A stretch of DNA of 64,000 nucleotides from Tepidibacter hydrothermalis (GTDB lineage Bacteria > Bacillota > Clostridia > Peptostreptococcales > Peptostreptococcaceae), in NCBI RefSeq assembly GCF_029542625.1, contig NZ_CP120733.1, positions 1,054,001 through 1,118,000 on the forward strand, in the 5' to 3' direction. Within the stretch, counting starts at the first letter, position 1. The number at the start of each line of letters is the position of its first letter. Of the stretch, positions 43,780 through 52,679 are shown in pieces. The notes beneath the pieces are model-generated. The model saw only the letters and a list, made by a program, of their open reading frames with translations. It ran no database searches and had not been told where the DNA came from. The translations under genes and the position numbers were made by a program.

Positions 43780-44676
43780 ATGGCTAAAATAGTTCAATGC
43801 GTTCCAAACTTCAGTGAAGGTAGAGATTTAGATAAGATAGAGAAAATAGTAGATCCTCTTAGAGGGAAAGAAGGGGTTAAGCTTTTAAATTATGAAGCTG
43901 ATAAAGATTATAATAGAGTAGTTGTTACTGTAATTGGAGAACCTGAGGCTGTAAAAAATGCAGTTGTAGAATCTATATGTGTAGCATCGGAGTTAATAGA
44001 TATGACTAAGCACGAAGGACAACATTCTAGAATGGGAGCAACTGATGTGGTTCCATTCATTCCTATAAAGGAAATGAGTATGGATGAGGCAGTTGAGCTT
44101 GCAAAATCTTGTGCAAAAGATGTTTGGGAAAAACATAATGTTCCAGTATTTTTATATGAAAAAGCGGCGAGTAAACCTGAGAGAGAAAACCTTGCAACAG
44201 TTAGAAAAGGTCAATTTGAAGGAATGAGTGAAAAATTAAAAGATCCTAATTGGCATCCAGATTTTGGTGAGAACAAGATACATCCAACTGCTGGTATTAC
44301 TGCTGTTGGAGCTAGAATGCCACTTATAGCTTATAATATAAATCTTGATACTACAAATATAGAAATAGCTAATAAGATAGCAAGATGTATAAGACATTCA
44401 AATGGAGGATTTAGATTCTGTAAAGCAGGACCTGTTGAAATACCAGAAAGAAATATAGTTCAAGTTACTATGAATTTAACAGATTATACTAAAACTAGTA
44501 TGTATAGAGTATTTGAAACTGTAAGAATGGAAGCTAAAAGATATGGAGTAAATGTTATGGGAAGTGAAGTAGTAGGATTAGTTCCTATGGAGGCAATAGC
44601 TGATACTGCAGCTTACTATTTAGGCCTTGAAAACTTTGATATGGATAAGATATTAGAAACTGGACTTATGGAGTAG
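43780..44676 (+). CDS. ftcD: Glutamate formiminotransferase
   Basis: This 298-residue enzyme transfers the formimino group of formiminoglutamate to tetrahydrofolate. The start AKIVQCVPNFSEGRD, HEGQHSRMGATDVVPFIP (catalytic His), and GFRFCKAGPVEI are characteristic. It is a stand-alone transferase domain, with the cyclodeaminase encoded separately at the end of the operon, whereas mammals fuse both. AGGAGG precedes ATG 43780. Confidence 0.97.
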   Translation: MAKIVQCVPNFSEGRDLDKIEKIVDPLRGKEGVKLLNYEADKDYNRVVVTVIGEPEAVKNAVVESICVASELIDMTKHEGQHSRMGATDVVPFIPIKEMSMDEAVELAKSCAKDVWEKHNVPVFLYEKAASKPERENLATVRKGQFEGMSEKLKDPNWHPDFGENKIHPTAGITAVGARMPLIAYNINLDTTNIEIANKIARCIRHSNGGFRFCKAGPVEIPERNIVQVTMNLTDYTKTSMYRVFETVRMEAKRYGVNVMGSEVVGLVPMEAIADTAAYYLGLENFDMDKILETGLME

Positions 44677-44684
44677 GTGATGAT

Positions 44685-45941
44685 ATGAGAGCTGATTTAA
44701 TTATAAAAAATATAGGACATTTGGCAACTATGAGAGGTGTTAATAAACCTAGAATAAAAGAAGAAATGAATGATATTGAGATACTTGAAAATGCTTATAT
44801 AGCTATAAATGATGGAAAAATATCGTATGTAGGACAAGGACATATAATAGATGGATTAATAGGAGATAAAACTGAGATACATGATGCAAATGGACTTACT
44901 GTAACACCGGGACTTATAGATCCTCATACTCATTTAGTTCATGGAGGATCTCGTGAGAATGAATTTAGCTTAAAAATAAGTGGTGTTCCATATATAGATA
45001 TATTAAAGCAGGGTGGGGGAATACTTAGTACTGTTAAATCTACTAAAGAGGCTTCATTAGATCAGCTTTACGATAAAGCTAAGAAGAGTCTTGATATAAT
45101 GCTTGGGTATGGAGTAACTACTGTTGAATCAAAGAGTGGATATGGTCTAGAGCTTGATACAGAAAAGAAACAGCTTGAAGTAAACCAAAAGCTAGATCAA
45201 ACTCATCCAGTTGACATAGTATCTACATTTTTAGGAGCTCATGCAGTACCTAAAAAGTACAAAGAAAATCCAGATGAATTTGTAGATATAATAATAGAGA
45301 TGCTTCCAAAAGTAAAAGATTTAGCTCAGTTTTGTGATGTATTCTGTGAAGAAGGAGTTTTTTCAGTAGAACAAACTAGAAAAATATTAAATAAGGCTAA
45401 AGAATATGGATATAAGGTTAAGCTTCATGCAGATGAGATAGTATCAATAGGAGGAGCAGAACTTGCAGCAGAGATAGGAGCCATATCTGCAGATCACTTG
45501 ATGGCAGCTAGTGAAGATGGAATGAAATTAATGGCTAAAAACAAAGTTATTGCAAATATTCTTCCTGGAACATCATTTAGTCTTATGAAGAATTATGCAG
45601 AGGCTAGAAAGATGATAGAACATGGAGTACCAATTGCTTTATCTACTGATTACAATCCAGGTAGTTGCCCAACTGAAAACATACAGCTTATAATGCAATT
45701 AGGGTCTTTAGCACTTAAAATGACTCCAAATGAAGTGTTAACTGCTGTAACTATAAATGCAGCTTATTCAGTTGATAAAGCTGATGAAATAGGATCAATA
45801 GAGGTAGGGAAAAAGGCAGACTTAGTTATATTTGATGCTCCTAATGTAGATTATATAATGTACCATTTTGGAATTAACCATACTCATAGTGTATATAAAG
45901 AAGGAAAATTAGTTGTAGATAATAAAAACATTGTGTATTAA
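44685..45941 (+). CDS. hutI: Imidazolonepropionase
   Basis: This 418-residue amidohydrolase opens imidazolonepropionate to formiminoglutamate. Metal ligands are visible: TPGLIDPHTHLVHGG, LHADEI, ADHLMAA, and LSTDYNPGSCPTEN. ATG 44685 follows the ftcD stop by eight bases with GTAGGTGATG as ribosome site. Third gene of the operon. Confidence 0.97.
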   Translation: MRADLIIKNIGHLATMRGVNKPRIKEEMNDIEILENAYIAINDGKISYVGQGHIIDGLIGDKTEIHDANGLTVTPGLIDPHTHLVHGGSRENEFSLKISGVPYIDILKQGGGILSTVKSTKEASLDQLYDKAKKSLDIMLGYGVTTVESKSGYGLELDTEKKQLEVNQKLDQTHPVDIVSTFLGAHAVPKKYKENPDEFVDIIIEMLPKVKDLAQFCDVFCEEGVFSVEQTRKILNKAKEYGYKVKLHADEIVSIGGAELAAEIGAISADHLMAASEDGMKLMAKNKVIANILPGTSFSLMKNYAEARKMIEHGVPIALSTDYNPGSCPTENIQLIMQLGSLALKMTPNEVLTAVTINAAYSVDKADEIGSIEVGKKADLVIFDAPNVDYIMYHFGINHTHSVYKEGKLVVDNKNIVY

Positions 45942-45957
45942 TAGAGGGGGTAGTACA

Positions 45958-46599
45958 TTGAAGCTTATAGATATGAAGGTTGTTGATTTTTCTAATGAAG
46001 TAGATTCTAATTCTCCAGCTCCTGGAGGTGGATCTGTTGCAGCTCTTGCTTCTAATATAGGAATAAGTCTTGGAAGAATGATGGGAAACTTAAGCTTTGG
46101 AAAGAAAAAATTTGAAGCTTTAGATGAAGATATAAAAAAAGAGTTTAAAGAAAAATTTGAAAAGCTAGGCTTAATAAGAGATAATCTTTTAGAGCTTGTA
46201 GATAAGGATACAGAGTCTTTTAATGAAGTTATGAAGGCATTCAAACTTCCAAAGGAAACTGATGAACAAAAGAGTATAAGAAAAAAAGCTATACAAGACG
46301 CTACTATAGGGTCTATAGATGTTCCTTTTGAAACAGCTAAGAGTTCACTAGATGCACTTGAACTTATGGAGTATTTTGTTGATTATGGAAATCAAAATGC
46401 TATAACTGATCTAGGTGTTGGAAATCTTCTTTTATACACAGGTCTTGAAGGTGCAATACTAAATGTTAAAGTAAATTTATGCGGACTTGATGATGAGGAA
46501 TTTGTGGAAAAGAAAAAATCTGAGTGTGAAGATATGATAGTACAAGGTTCGAAAATAAAAGATCGTGTACTAAAAAGAATACATGAAAAATTAATTTAA
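45958..46599 (+). CDS. fchA: Formimidoyltetrahydrofolate cyclodeaminase
   Basis: This protein of about 213 residues converts 5-formimino-THF to 5,10-methenyl-THF and ammonia. NSPAPGGGSVAALASNIGIS, FGKKKFE and the helical C-terminal half fit the FTCD cyclodeaminase domain. TTG 45958 was chosen because GAGGGGG lies just upstream and the length then fits the family. The longer in-frame ATG 45931 overlaps hutI and would place that ribosome site inside the coding region. Last gene of the operon, releasing the one-carbon unit to the folate pool. Confidence 0.95.
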   Translation: MKLIDMKVVDFSNEVDSNSPAPGGGSVAALASNIGISLGRMMGNLSFGKKKFEALDEDIKKEFKEKFEKLGLIRDNLLELVDKDTESFNEVMKAFKLPKETDEQKSIRKKAIQDATIGSIDVPFETAKSSLDALELMEYFVDYGNQNAITDLGVGNLLLYTGLEGAILNVKVNLCGLDDEEFVEKKKSECEDMIVQGSKIKDRVLKRIHEKLI

Positions 46600-46616
46600 A
46601 AAATCGTAAAAATGAA

Positions 46617-46648
46617 AAGATGTGCCAATTAAAGGCACATCTTTTTTT
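46617..46648 (+). terminator. Terminator of the hutU-ftcD-hutI-fchA operon
   Basis: AAAGATGTGCC and GGCACATCTTT form an 11-bp stem with a 7-nt loop and a T-run. Confidence 0.92.
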
Positions 46649-46671
46649 AGAATTTTTTCTTATAACTCAAT

Positions 46672-46911
46672 TTATTTATTTAATTCTTTCATCACTTTAT
46701 CTAGTTTTTGTTGTTGTTTTTTATTTAATAAAGGCTTTAATTTCTTTAATATTTTATCCTTGTTATCTATTTTTTTTGATACCTTTTTCAATTCTTCCAT
46801 AAGTTCATCTTCGCTTTTTCCTTCGTAATCTTTTTTAACCTTTTCCTTCATTTTCTTTAGCTTTTCCTTGTCTAAGTTAGCATCTTTAAGTTTTTTTTCA
46901 TCTATTTTCAT
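46672..46911 (-). CDS. Small lysine-rich helical hypothetical protein
   Basis: This 79-residue, highly charged protein is predicted almost wholly helical (KKLKDANLDKEKLKKMKEKV, LKPLLNKKQQQKLDKVMKEL). AGGGAGGG lies before ATG 46911. No family is recognised. It is divergent from the next small gene, with about 120 bases between them. Confidence 0.75.
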   Translation of the reverse strand: MKIDEKKLKDANLDKEKLKKMKEKVKKDYEGKSEDELMEELKKVSKKIDNKDKILKKLKPLLNKKQQQKLDKVMKELNK

Positions 46912-47033
46912 ATCAAATCCCTCCCTTTATAAATAATATATGCAAACTTAGCTCAAATCAGTAACATATTTTAACTAATATACATAGTATGTAAAGTGAA
47001 GAGTACTATTTGTTTGTATAGGAGGGAATTATA

Positions 47034-47519
47034 TTGAATAATAAGATGGTAATAGCAATGGCTATACTTGCTCTTAATGGAGACAAACTTTTAAATAGTG
47101 AAAAAGATATTTTGGAAAATTTTAGAATGGGAGAACTGAATGAAAAAAGTTTAGAACGAGGAATAGAGATACTAATGAGAAGTAAAAAATATATGAAATC
47201 AGATGAAAAGCTTGTGGTAAACAAGGCAGAGAGTATGCTAGATTTAATAAGAGGTATAAAAAAATTAAGCGGTGTGAATGAAGTTAGAGAAATGGAAGAT
47301 AGTGATTTTTTCAGAAGTATGGATACTAAAGATAGAAGAAATATGATGATAAAAGAAATTATAGAAGTTTTTCCAGATAATAAAAAAGAGAGTATAACAA
47401 AAATTATGGATATGAAAAAAAAGATGGAGTTATTAAAAGATCTTATTCAGTCTGAAGCCATGGGAGATATGAAAAATATGAATTTACTACAAAATCTGAT
47501 AAGTTCAGACGAAGAGTAA
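47034..47519 (+). CDS. Hypothetical Met/Lys-rich helical protein
   Basis: This 161-residue soluble protein is mostly helical and notably methionine-rich toward its C-terminus (MDMKKKMELL, MGDMKNMNLLQN). The start is TTG 47034 with GGAGGG upstream. No family is recognised. It may be functionally paired with the divergent lysine-rich gene, but only position supports that. Confidence 0.7.
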   Translation: MNNKMVIAMAILALNGDKLLNSEKDILENFRMGELNEKSLERGIEILMRSKKYMKSDEKLVVNKAESMLDLIRGIKKLSGVNEVREMEDSDFFRSMDTKDRRNMMIKEIIEVFPDNKKESITKIMDMKKKMELLKDLIQSEAMGDMKNMNLLQNLISSDEE

Positions 47520-47597
47520 ACAGAAATTATAAAAAAAATCAAAATTTGGAATACAAAAATACTTTTAAAAATAGGAAGATTGGTATATAATAATATC

Positions 47598-47823
47598 AAG
47601 AACAAAATATTGTTTGAGAATTTCTGAGGTGTACGTTATAGCTTATATTTTCAGCCTACATGAAGTATACGGGAGTTCGTGTTTATCTGTGGATAACAAG
47701 CCTTGATTGAAAAAGGAAGTTAGAGACAAATGACAGAGCACCCACCTGGGTGAAGCTCGGGTATGAATTTAATAGGCAGACGGCGCAATGGATTAAAGAG
47801 GCTCATTTATGAGCCTCTTTTTT
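47598..47823 (+). ncRNA. ssrS: Probable 6S RNA
   Basis: A stand-alone transcript of about 225 nt is outlined by a -10 TATAAT (47586-47591) and a perfect terminator (AAAGAGGCTC/GAGCCTCTTT, 47795-47820, then T). Near the 5' end TTTCTGAGGTGTACG resembles the 6S start TCTCTGAGATGTTCG. Near the 3' end CTCGGGTATG and CAGACGGCGCA resemble GGGTTAC and GCGGCGGCA of E. coli 6S. GCCTA (47654-47658) pairs with TAGGC (47773-47777) across the molecule, and GAGCACCC/GGGTGaaGCTC makes the small side hairpin. This matches the long-hairpin-with-bubble shape. No covariance search was possible. Confidence 0.7.
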
Positions 47824-48117
47824 AGTGCAAGAAATGTAACGAATTATTTAAATTTGATAATTAGCTGTTATTCTATTAGATTTTTTATTAGGTACAAATT
47901 AAATTCATATAACGTTATTTTATTAAATAAATCGTGTAAAGGATTAAATTTTGTAATAATAATGAGATATTATTTCTTCAACAGGGTTTCTAACAAGAGT
48001 TATATAAGTGGAATTTTTTAGGGGGAACTGTTCATGAAAACCAAATAGAATATGACCTTTTAAAACTTCTATGATTTGTTGGTTAGTTTTACTTATTATT
48101 TACATTAGAACCTAAAA

Positions 48118-48164
48118 ATACCCAATAGATTAGTTTTTTGTTATTTGTCTAATCTATTGGGTAT
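48118..48164. terminator. Strong 16-bp hairpin
   Basis: ATACCCAATAGATTAG (48118-48133) pairs perfectly with 48149-48164 around a T-rich loop. It can terminate transcripts from the minus strand glycosyltransferase gene. Between the 6S terminator and this hairpin (47824-48117) I see only short overlapping frames and no gene. Confidence 0.7.
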
Positions 48165-48297
48165 ACTTCAATTTCATCAAATTTAGATGAACAATCATCA
48201 TTTATTATTAACTCAATTTGGTCATGAGTTTGATTTAAAACAAATAAAATAGTTCTTTTAATATGTTATATATTATTATATGAAATAATCATTATTG
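48149..48297 (-). pseudogene. Relic of a GT2 glycosyltransferase N-terminus
   Basis: On the minus strand the frame reads SYNNI, a stop, HIKRTILFVLNQ, THDQIELIINDDCSSKFDEI and then ends. It aligns residue for residue with SYNNIQYMKGAIDSLLNQ, SYEQIELIISDDGSNDFDEI in the intact glycosyltransferase at 51855. Only about 50 codons remain and one in-frame stop is present. It is a decayed copy of the family duplicated at 51.8-53.4 kb. Confidence 0.85.
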
Positions 48298-48309
48298 ATA
48301 CTACTTTAT

Positions 48310-49047
48310 TTATAGTAACCCCCAATCCTTTAAAATACTATCTTTTTTCTTTTTATCTGTAATGGTTATTACTGGGTACTGACTTGAAATATCGTCATAT
48401 TCATTTTGAGTATTTTTTTTATGAACAATAATTATATAGTCTCTTTCGGTAAGCGCTTTATGATTTAATTGAAAAGCACTTAAGTGATCATTTTTTAATT
48501 TATATCTAAAATTACTTAAATAATCAGATGTTTTATACACCAAGCAATAAAAAGGAGGAGAATAATGGTCTATTTCACCTAATTCATCATTATTAATATC
48601 GTAAATATAACCTTTTTTACAGAGTATGCACTGCAAATTTTTTTCATGTTCCATATTATATAGCTGATCTATAAATGTAGAAGCATACATATCATCACAA
48701 TCTAGTCTAACAAAGTATGCATATTCATAATCTTTTATACACTGATTGATGATATCATCTGCATTAGATGTAAATAGTATATTGTTAGGTAGTTTATCAT
48801 ATTTTGAAATAGCATTCATTACTAAATCTTCCGTATCTTTTTCATATCTGACTAAACATATAAATGATTGATTTGTTTGATTAATTAAGCTTTTTGCAGT
48901 ATATTTCATAAAAATATCTATTCTATAATCTATCCATTCTTTAGTTTGAGATTTATAAAAACTGACTTTATGGTTGTTAAAAAATGTAGGAGAAAAAGGT
49001 TGGAATTTTACATTAAAAGGTATGTCTATAATTATTTTTTTATTCAT
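48310..49047 (-). CDS. Putative glycosyltransferase (rhamnosyltransferase-like)
   Basis: This protein of about 245 residues matches a putative rhamnosyltransferase pattern: FFNNHKVSFYKSQTKEWIDY start region, SLINQTNQSFICLVRYEKDT, and the donor-metal motif YFVRLDCDDMYASTFIDQL. ATG 49047 sits 9 bases from GAGGTG; GTG 49059 is a less likely start. A dTDP-rhamnose pathway in the same locus makes rhamnose a plausible donor. The precise linkage is unknown. Confidence 0.7.
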   Translation of the reverse strand: MNKKIIIDIPFNVKFQPFSPTFFNNHKVSFYKSQTKEWIDYRIDIFMKYTAKSLINQTNQSFICLVRYEKDTEDLVMNAISKYDKLPNNILFTSNADDIINQCIKDYEYAYFVRLDCDDMYASTFIDQLYNMEHEKNLQCILCKKGYIYDINNDELGEIDHYSPPFYCLVYKTSDYLSNFRYKLKNDHLSAFQLNHKALTERDYIIIVHKKNTQNEYDDISSQYPVITITDKKKKDSILKDWGLL

Positions 49048-49059
49048 TAAATACAACAC

Positions 49060-49448
49060 CTCAAATATATTAAATTCAGAACTTTTATCAGCTTAAGTTC
49101 CTTACTATTTAATATATTGGAATATTTGTAACTCTGTGACTGTCAGTCGTAAAATAAAATTGGTTTATACGCATTTTGGAGAATAACCTTCGAAGGTTGA
49201 GTTTCTATCTTTTGAATATAATATTTATTAAACTCCAACATATAAAACATCCTTAAGATTTTTGTTCAATCTCAGGTTTTTATATTTGTTGGAGTTTTAT
49301 TATTGTAAAATTTAACTAGCAAGAGGAGTTATGTTAAGGAAAAAAGGGAGTGTTTTAGACCAATATTATGAACAAATATTATCTAGTGCGAATATTATAT
49401 AAAAGGTAATTGAACAAATGTTGATAATATTTTATAAAAAATAAAATA
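49060..49448. other. Non-coding stretch with palindromes
   Basis: AACCTTCGAAGGTT (49185-49198) is a perfect 14-bp palindrome. AAACTCCAACA near 49230 pairs with its complement near 49285-49297, making a large hairpin with an interrupted stem. No coding frame of note was found. The surroundings contain gene relics on both sides, so this may be scrambled DNA. Confidence 0.4.
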
Positions 49449-49668
49449 TTACCTGTATATAGAAATGGGATTAATGTATTAGATTAGTTACATGTGTATA
49501 ACCATTGTACAGCAATAAATTTAATCATACACAATGGTAGAGTAGGAGAAATATACAATGTACCTGGTAATAATGAAAGAATTAATATAGAGGTTGTAAA
49601 AATTATTTTAAAAGAATTAGACAAGCCAAAAGTAATAAAGGATAAGGAGAGATGTAGCAATAATGAAT
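49449..49668 (+). pseudogene. Relic of rfbB (dTDP-glucose 4,6-dehydratase) C-terminal half
   Basis: The frame reads LPVYRNGINVLD, a TAG stop at 49485-49487 where Trp is expected, LHVYNHCTAINLIIHNGRVG, then EIYNVPGNNERINIEVVKII and [12 protein letters not shown]. It aligns with [20 protein letters not shown] and the following residues of the intact rmlB at 54849-55859. Both ends are missing. It runs directly into the start of the acetyltransferase gene, so a complete rfbB probably once stood at the head of this operon. Confidence 0.88.
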
Positions 49669-50229
49669 GAATATTTTATACATCAAAAAGCCATTGTAGA
49701 TACTAAAAAAATAGGTTGTGACACTAGAATATGGCCATTTACACATATTTTAGAAGGAGCTACTATAGGTACTAACTGCAATATATGTGAACATGTATTT
49801 ATAGAAAATAATGTTACCGTAGGTAATGATGTAACTATTAAAAATGGTGTATATATATGGGATGGTATTTTCATAGAAGACAATGTATTTATAGGACCGT
49901 GTGTTACATTTATTAATGATGTACATCCGAGAAGTAAAGTTTATCCTATAGAGTTTGAAAAAACCATTATAAAAAAAGGAGCTAGCTTAGGAGCAAATTC
50001 AACTATAATGGGTGGATTAACAATTGGAGAGTACGCAACTATAGGTGCAGGCAGTGTTGTATTAAGAAATGTAAATTCATATGAAATAATAGCAGGCAAT
50101 CCTGGAAATTTAATTGGATATAATTGTTCATGTAGCAAGAGATTAAACATAGATAAAGATAATTATGCCAAATGTGAGTGTGGATTAAAATATAAGTTAG
50201 AAAGTAATAAATTGAGTTTAATATTATAA
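49663..50229 (+). CDS. dTDP-3-amino-3,6-dideoxyhexose N-acetyltransferase (FdtC/QdtC-like)
   Basis: This 188-residue protein is a left-handed beta-helix acyltransferase built of hexapeptide repeats ([39 protein letters not shown] with a catalytic-type His, [18 protein letters not shown]). It is followed by genes for an isomerase and an aminotransferase, the set needed for Fuc3NAc or Qui3NAc. The C-terminus carries CSCSKRLN...CECGLKY, a four-cysteine tail that could bind zinc and is unusual for the core fold. The start is ATG 49663. Confidence 0.85.
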   Translation: MNEYFIHQKAIVDTKKIGCDTRIWPFTHILEGATIGTNCNICEHVFIENNVTVGNDVTIKNGVYIWDGIFIEDNVFIGPCVTFINDVHPRSKVYPIEFEKTIIKKGASLGANSTIMGGLTIGEYATIGAGSVVLRNVNSYEIIAGNPGNLIGYNCSCSKRLNIDKDNYAKCECGLKYKLESNKLSLIL

Positions 50230-50280
50230 TACGATAAGAAAATAAACTAATATCTAAATCGTATAAAAGGAGAATTTAAA

Positions 50281-50688
50281 TTGTATAATTGTGGGTTATT
50301 TAAATTTATAGACATAACAGATAAATATGGACATCTTACACCTATAGAAGGAAAAATAGATATCCCCTTTGATATAAAGCGTGTTTATTATATAACAAAA
50401 GTAGAAAAAGATACTACAAGAGGGTATCATGCACATAGAAAGCTTCATCAAGTATTAGTATGTGTGAAAGGTTCTGTAAAGATAAAAATGGCAAATACTA
50501 AAGAAGAAAAAATATACACATTAGATAATAGTTCTGTTGGCCTATATATAGGTCCATATATATGGAGGGAAATGTTTGATTTTAGTGAAGATGCGGTACT
50601 TTTAGTACTAGCATCGGAACACTATGATGAAAGTGATTATATAAGAAATATAGATTTTTATATGGAAGAAGCTAAAAAAAGATTTTAG
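50281..50688 (+). CDS. dTDP-4-oxo-6-deoxyglucose 3,4-ketoisomerase (FdtA/QdtA/WxcM-like)
   Basis: This 135-residue cupin isomerises the RmlB product to its 3-keto form. [20 protein letters not shown] holds the active-site His residues, and the later [14 protein letters not shown] and [18 protein letters not shown] are typical of the FdtA/QdtA family. The start is TTG 50281 with AAAGGAG upstream. Whether it gives the galacto (Fdt) or gluco (Qdt) epimer cannot be told by eye. Confidence 0.9.
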   Translation: MYNCGLFKFIDITDKYGHLTPIEGKIDIPFDIKRVYYITKVEKDTTRGYHAHRKLHQVLVCVKGSVKIKMANTKEEKIYTLDNSSVGLYIGPYIWREMFDFSEDAVLLVLASEHYDESDYIRNIDFYMEEAKKRF

Positions 50689-50701
50689 GAGGTTTAGATA
50701 T

Positions 50702-51805
50702 TTGAAAATACCATTTGTTGACTTTAGACCTATGCATAATGAAATAAAGGAAGAGATGAGTAAAATTTTCAACTCAGTTTACAATAATAATTGGTTTATA
50801 CTTGGAGAAAATGTGGAAAAATTTGAACAAGAATTTGCAAATTATTGTGGAGCTAAGTACGCAATAGGTTGTGGAAATGGATTAGACGCCTTATATTTAA
50901 TACTTAGAGGGTATGATATAGGAGAAGGTGATGAAGTAATAATACCATCTAATACATTTATTGCAACGGCACTAGCTGTATCTTATACAGGAGCAAAAGT
51001 TGTATTAGTAGAACCAGATATTAACACATATAATATTGATATATCTAAAATAGAAAAATCCATAACGAACAAAACAAAAGCTATAATAGCAGTTCATTTA
51101 TATGGAAAAGTAGCAGATATGGAAGAACTAAAATATATAAGTGATAAATATAAATTGAAATTAATAGAAGATTCAGCTCAAGCGCATGGATGTATATATA
51201 AAAACAAAATATCAGGTAGTATAGGAGATGCAGCTGGATTTAGCTTTTATCCAGGAAAAAATTTAGGAGCATTAGGTGATGGTGGTGCTGTTGTAACTAA
51301 TGATAAAATTTTGGCAATCAAGATAAAAGCTATAAGAAACTATGGATCTTTAAAAAAATACCATCATGATTATAAAGGAGTTAACTCAAGGCTTGATGAG
51401 CTCCAAGCAGGTTTTTTAAGCGTTAAATTGAAATACCTTGATAAATACAATTTAGAAAGACAGAAAATCGCTAAATATTATCTCGATAATATAAAAAATG
51501 AAAAAATAATGCTTCCAAAAGTTGAGGATGTAAAAGATTCCGTATGGCACTTATTTGTTATAAGATCATATCAAAGAGACAACCTACAGAGATATTTATC
51601 TGATAATAATATAGAAACTATTATACATTATCCTATTCCAATTCATATCCAACATGCTTACAAAGACTTAGGTTATCAAGAAAATGATTATCCAATAGCT
51701 AAAGAATTGTCAAATACTATACTAACTTTACCACTATGGTATGGTATAAGTGAAAAAGAAGTTAAATATGTGGTAGATACTATAAATAGATTTAGAGAGT
51801 ATTAA
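50702..51805 (+). CDS. dTDP-3-oxo-6-deoxyhexose aminotransferase (FdtB/QdtB-like)
   Basis: This 367-residue PLP-dependent DegT/DnrJ/EryC1 aminotransferase carries [29 protein letters not shown], and [18 protein letters not shown] with the PLP Lys. [11 protein letters not shown]-type ([13 protein letters not shown]) and [13 protein letters not shown] follow. The start is TTG 50702, preceded by AGGAGG overlapping the isomerase stop. It adds the 3-amino group that the acetyltransferase then acetylates. Substrate supply comes from rmlA and rmlB at 54.8-57.3 kb. Confidence 0.92.
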   Translation: MKIPFVDFRPMHNEIKEEMSKIFNSVYNNNWFILGENVEKFEQEFANYCGAKYAIGCGNGLDALYLILRGYDIGEGDEVIIPSNTFIATALAVSYTGAKVVLVEPDINTYNIDISKIEKSITNKTKAIIAVHLYGKVADMEELKYISDKYKLKLIEDSAQAHGCIYKNKISGSIGDAAGFSFYPGKNLGALGDGGAVVTNDKILAIKIKAIRNYGSLKKYHHDYKGVNSRLDELQAGFLSVKLKYLDKYNLERQKIAKYYLDNIKNEKIMLPKVEDVKDSVWHLFVIRSYQRDNLQRYLSDNNIETIIHYPIPIHIQHAYKDLGYQENDYPIAKELSNTILTLPLWYGISEKEVKYVVDTINRFREY

Positions 51806-51854
51806 TTTTCATATGAAATATATATGTAGGTTAATAGCTAATTGGAGGTTAAAA

Positions 51855-52619
51855 ATGAATAAATTAGCTACAGTAATGATGTTGTCTTATAATAATATAC
51901 AATATATGAAAGGTGCAATAGATTCATTACTAAATCAAAGTTATGAGCAAATAGAGCTAATAATAAGTGATGATGGATCTAATGACTTTGATGAAATATT
52001 TATAGAAAGTATAAGAGAATATATAGAATCAAACAAAAAAGATAATTTGGTAAATTATATAATTAGAAAAAATGAAATTAATATAGGGACAGTAAAAAAT
52101 ATTAACAAAATAATACTTTTATCATCAGGCAATTATCTAATACCTCTATCTTGTGATGATGAATTTTATGATAAAGATGTTGTTAGAGACATAGTAGAAT
52201 ACTTTGATACTCATGAACAAATTATAGCTACAGGATACAGAGTTTATTTTGATGAAAACTTAGAGATTGTGAACGATATATATCCTAAACAAAAAGATAT
52301 TGAATATTTATATAGAACACCTCAAGAACTATATAAAAGGTTATGTAGTGGGAATTTTATATCGGGATCAAGTACTCCATATACAAGAGCATTTATAGAA
52401 AAGTACGGTTTATTTGATGAAGATTATAGATTGTTAGAAGATTTTCCTAAATATTTAAATATAACAAGAAGAGGTTGTAGTATTGGATTTATAAATAGAA
52501 AGTTAGTAAAGTATAGATATGGAGGAGTAAGTACAAATAATACTAAAAATATAATAAAAGAACAATTTTATAATGATCATATTACTTTGAATAAGAAGGA
52601 AATTTTTCCGTATAATTAA
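51855..52619 (+). CDS. GT2-family glycosyltransferase (tandem copy 1)
   Basis: This protein of about 254 residues has a GT-A fold start (ATVMMLSYNNIQYMKGAIDS) with ELIISDDGSNDFDE, the DXD-like CDDEFYDKD, and GSSTPYTRAFIEKYGLFDED. ATG 51855 has GGAGG upstream; an earlier in-frame start without a site is rejected. It is closely similar to the next gene. The donor and acceptor are unknown, but the neighbouring genes make dTDP-sugars the likely donors. Confidence 0.9.
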   Translation: MNKLATVMMLSYNNIQYMKGAIDSLLNQSYEQIELIISDDGSNDFDEIFIESIREYIESNKKDNLVNYIIRKNEINIGTVKNINKIILLSSGNYLIPLSCDDEFYDKDVVRDIVEYFDTHEQIIATGYRVYFDENLEIVNDIYPKQKDIEYLYRTPQELYKRLCSGNFISGSSTPYTRAFIEKYGLFDEDYRLLEDFPKYLNITRRGCSIGFINRKLVKYRYGGVSTNNTKNIIKEQFYNDHITLNKKEIFPYN

Positions 52620-52652
52620 ATAAAAGTGATTAATCACTTTTATTTAATTATA
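52611..52652. terminator. 42-nt perfect palindrome between the tandem glycosyltransferases
   Basis: Bases 52611-52631 and 52632-52652 are exact reverse complements (21-bp arms, no spacer), starting TATAATTAAATAAAAGTG. The stop of the first glycosyltransferase lies in the left arm. It could act as a terminator on either strand. Confidence 0.75.
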
Positions 52653-52679
52653 CTGGCAAATATAAACAAGGAGGTAAAA

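Noticed and set aside
47809-48021. 70-codon frame after the 6S terminator
   Set aside because: It begins inside the 6S RNA terminator, has no ribosome site and no recognisable sequence.
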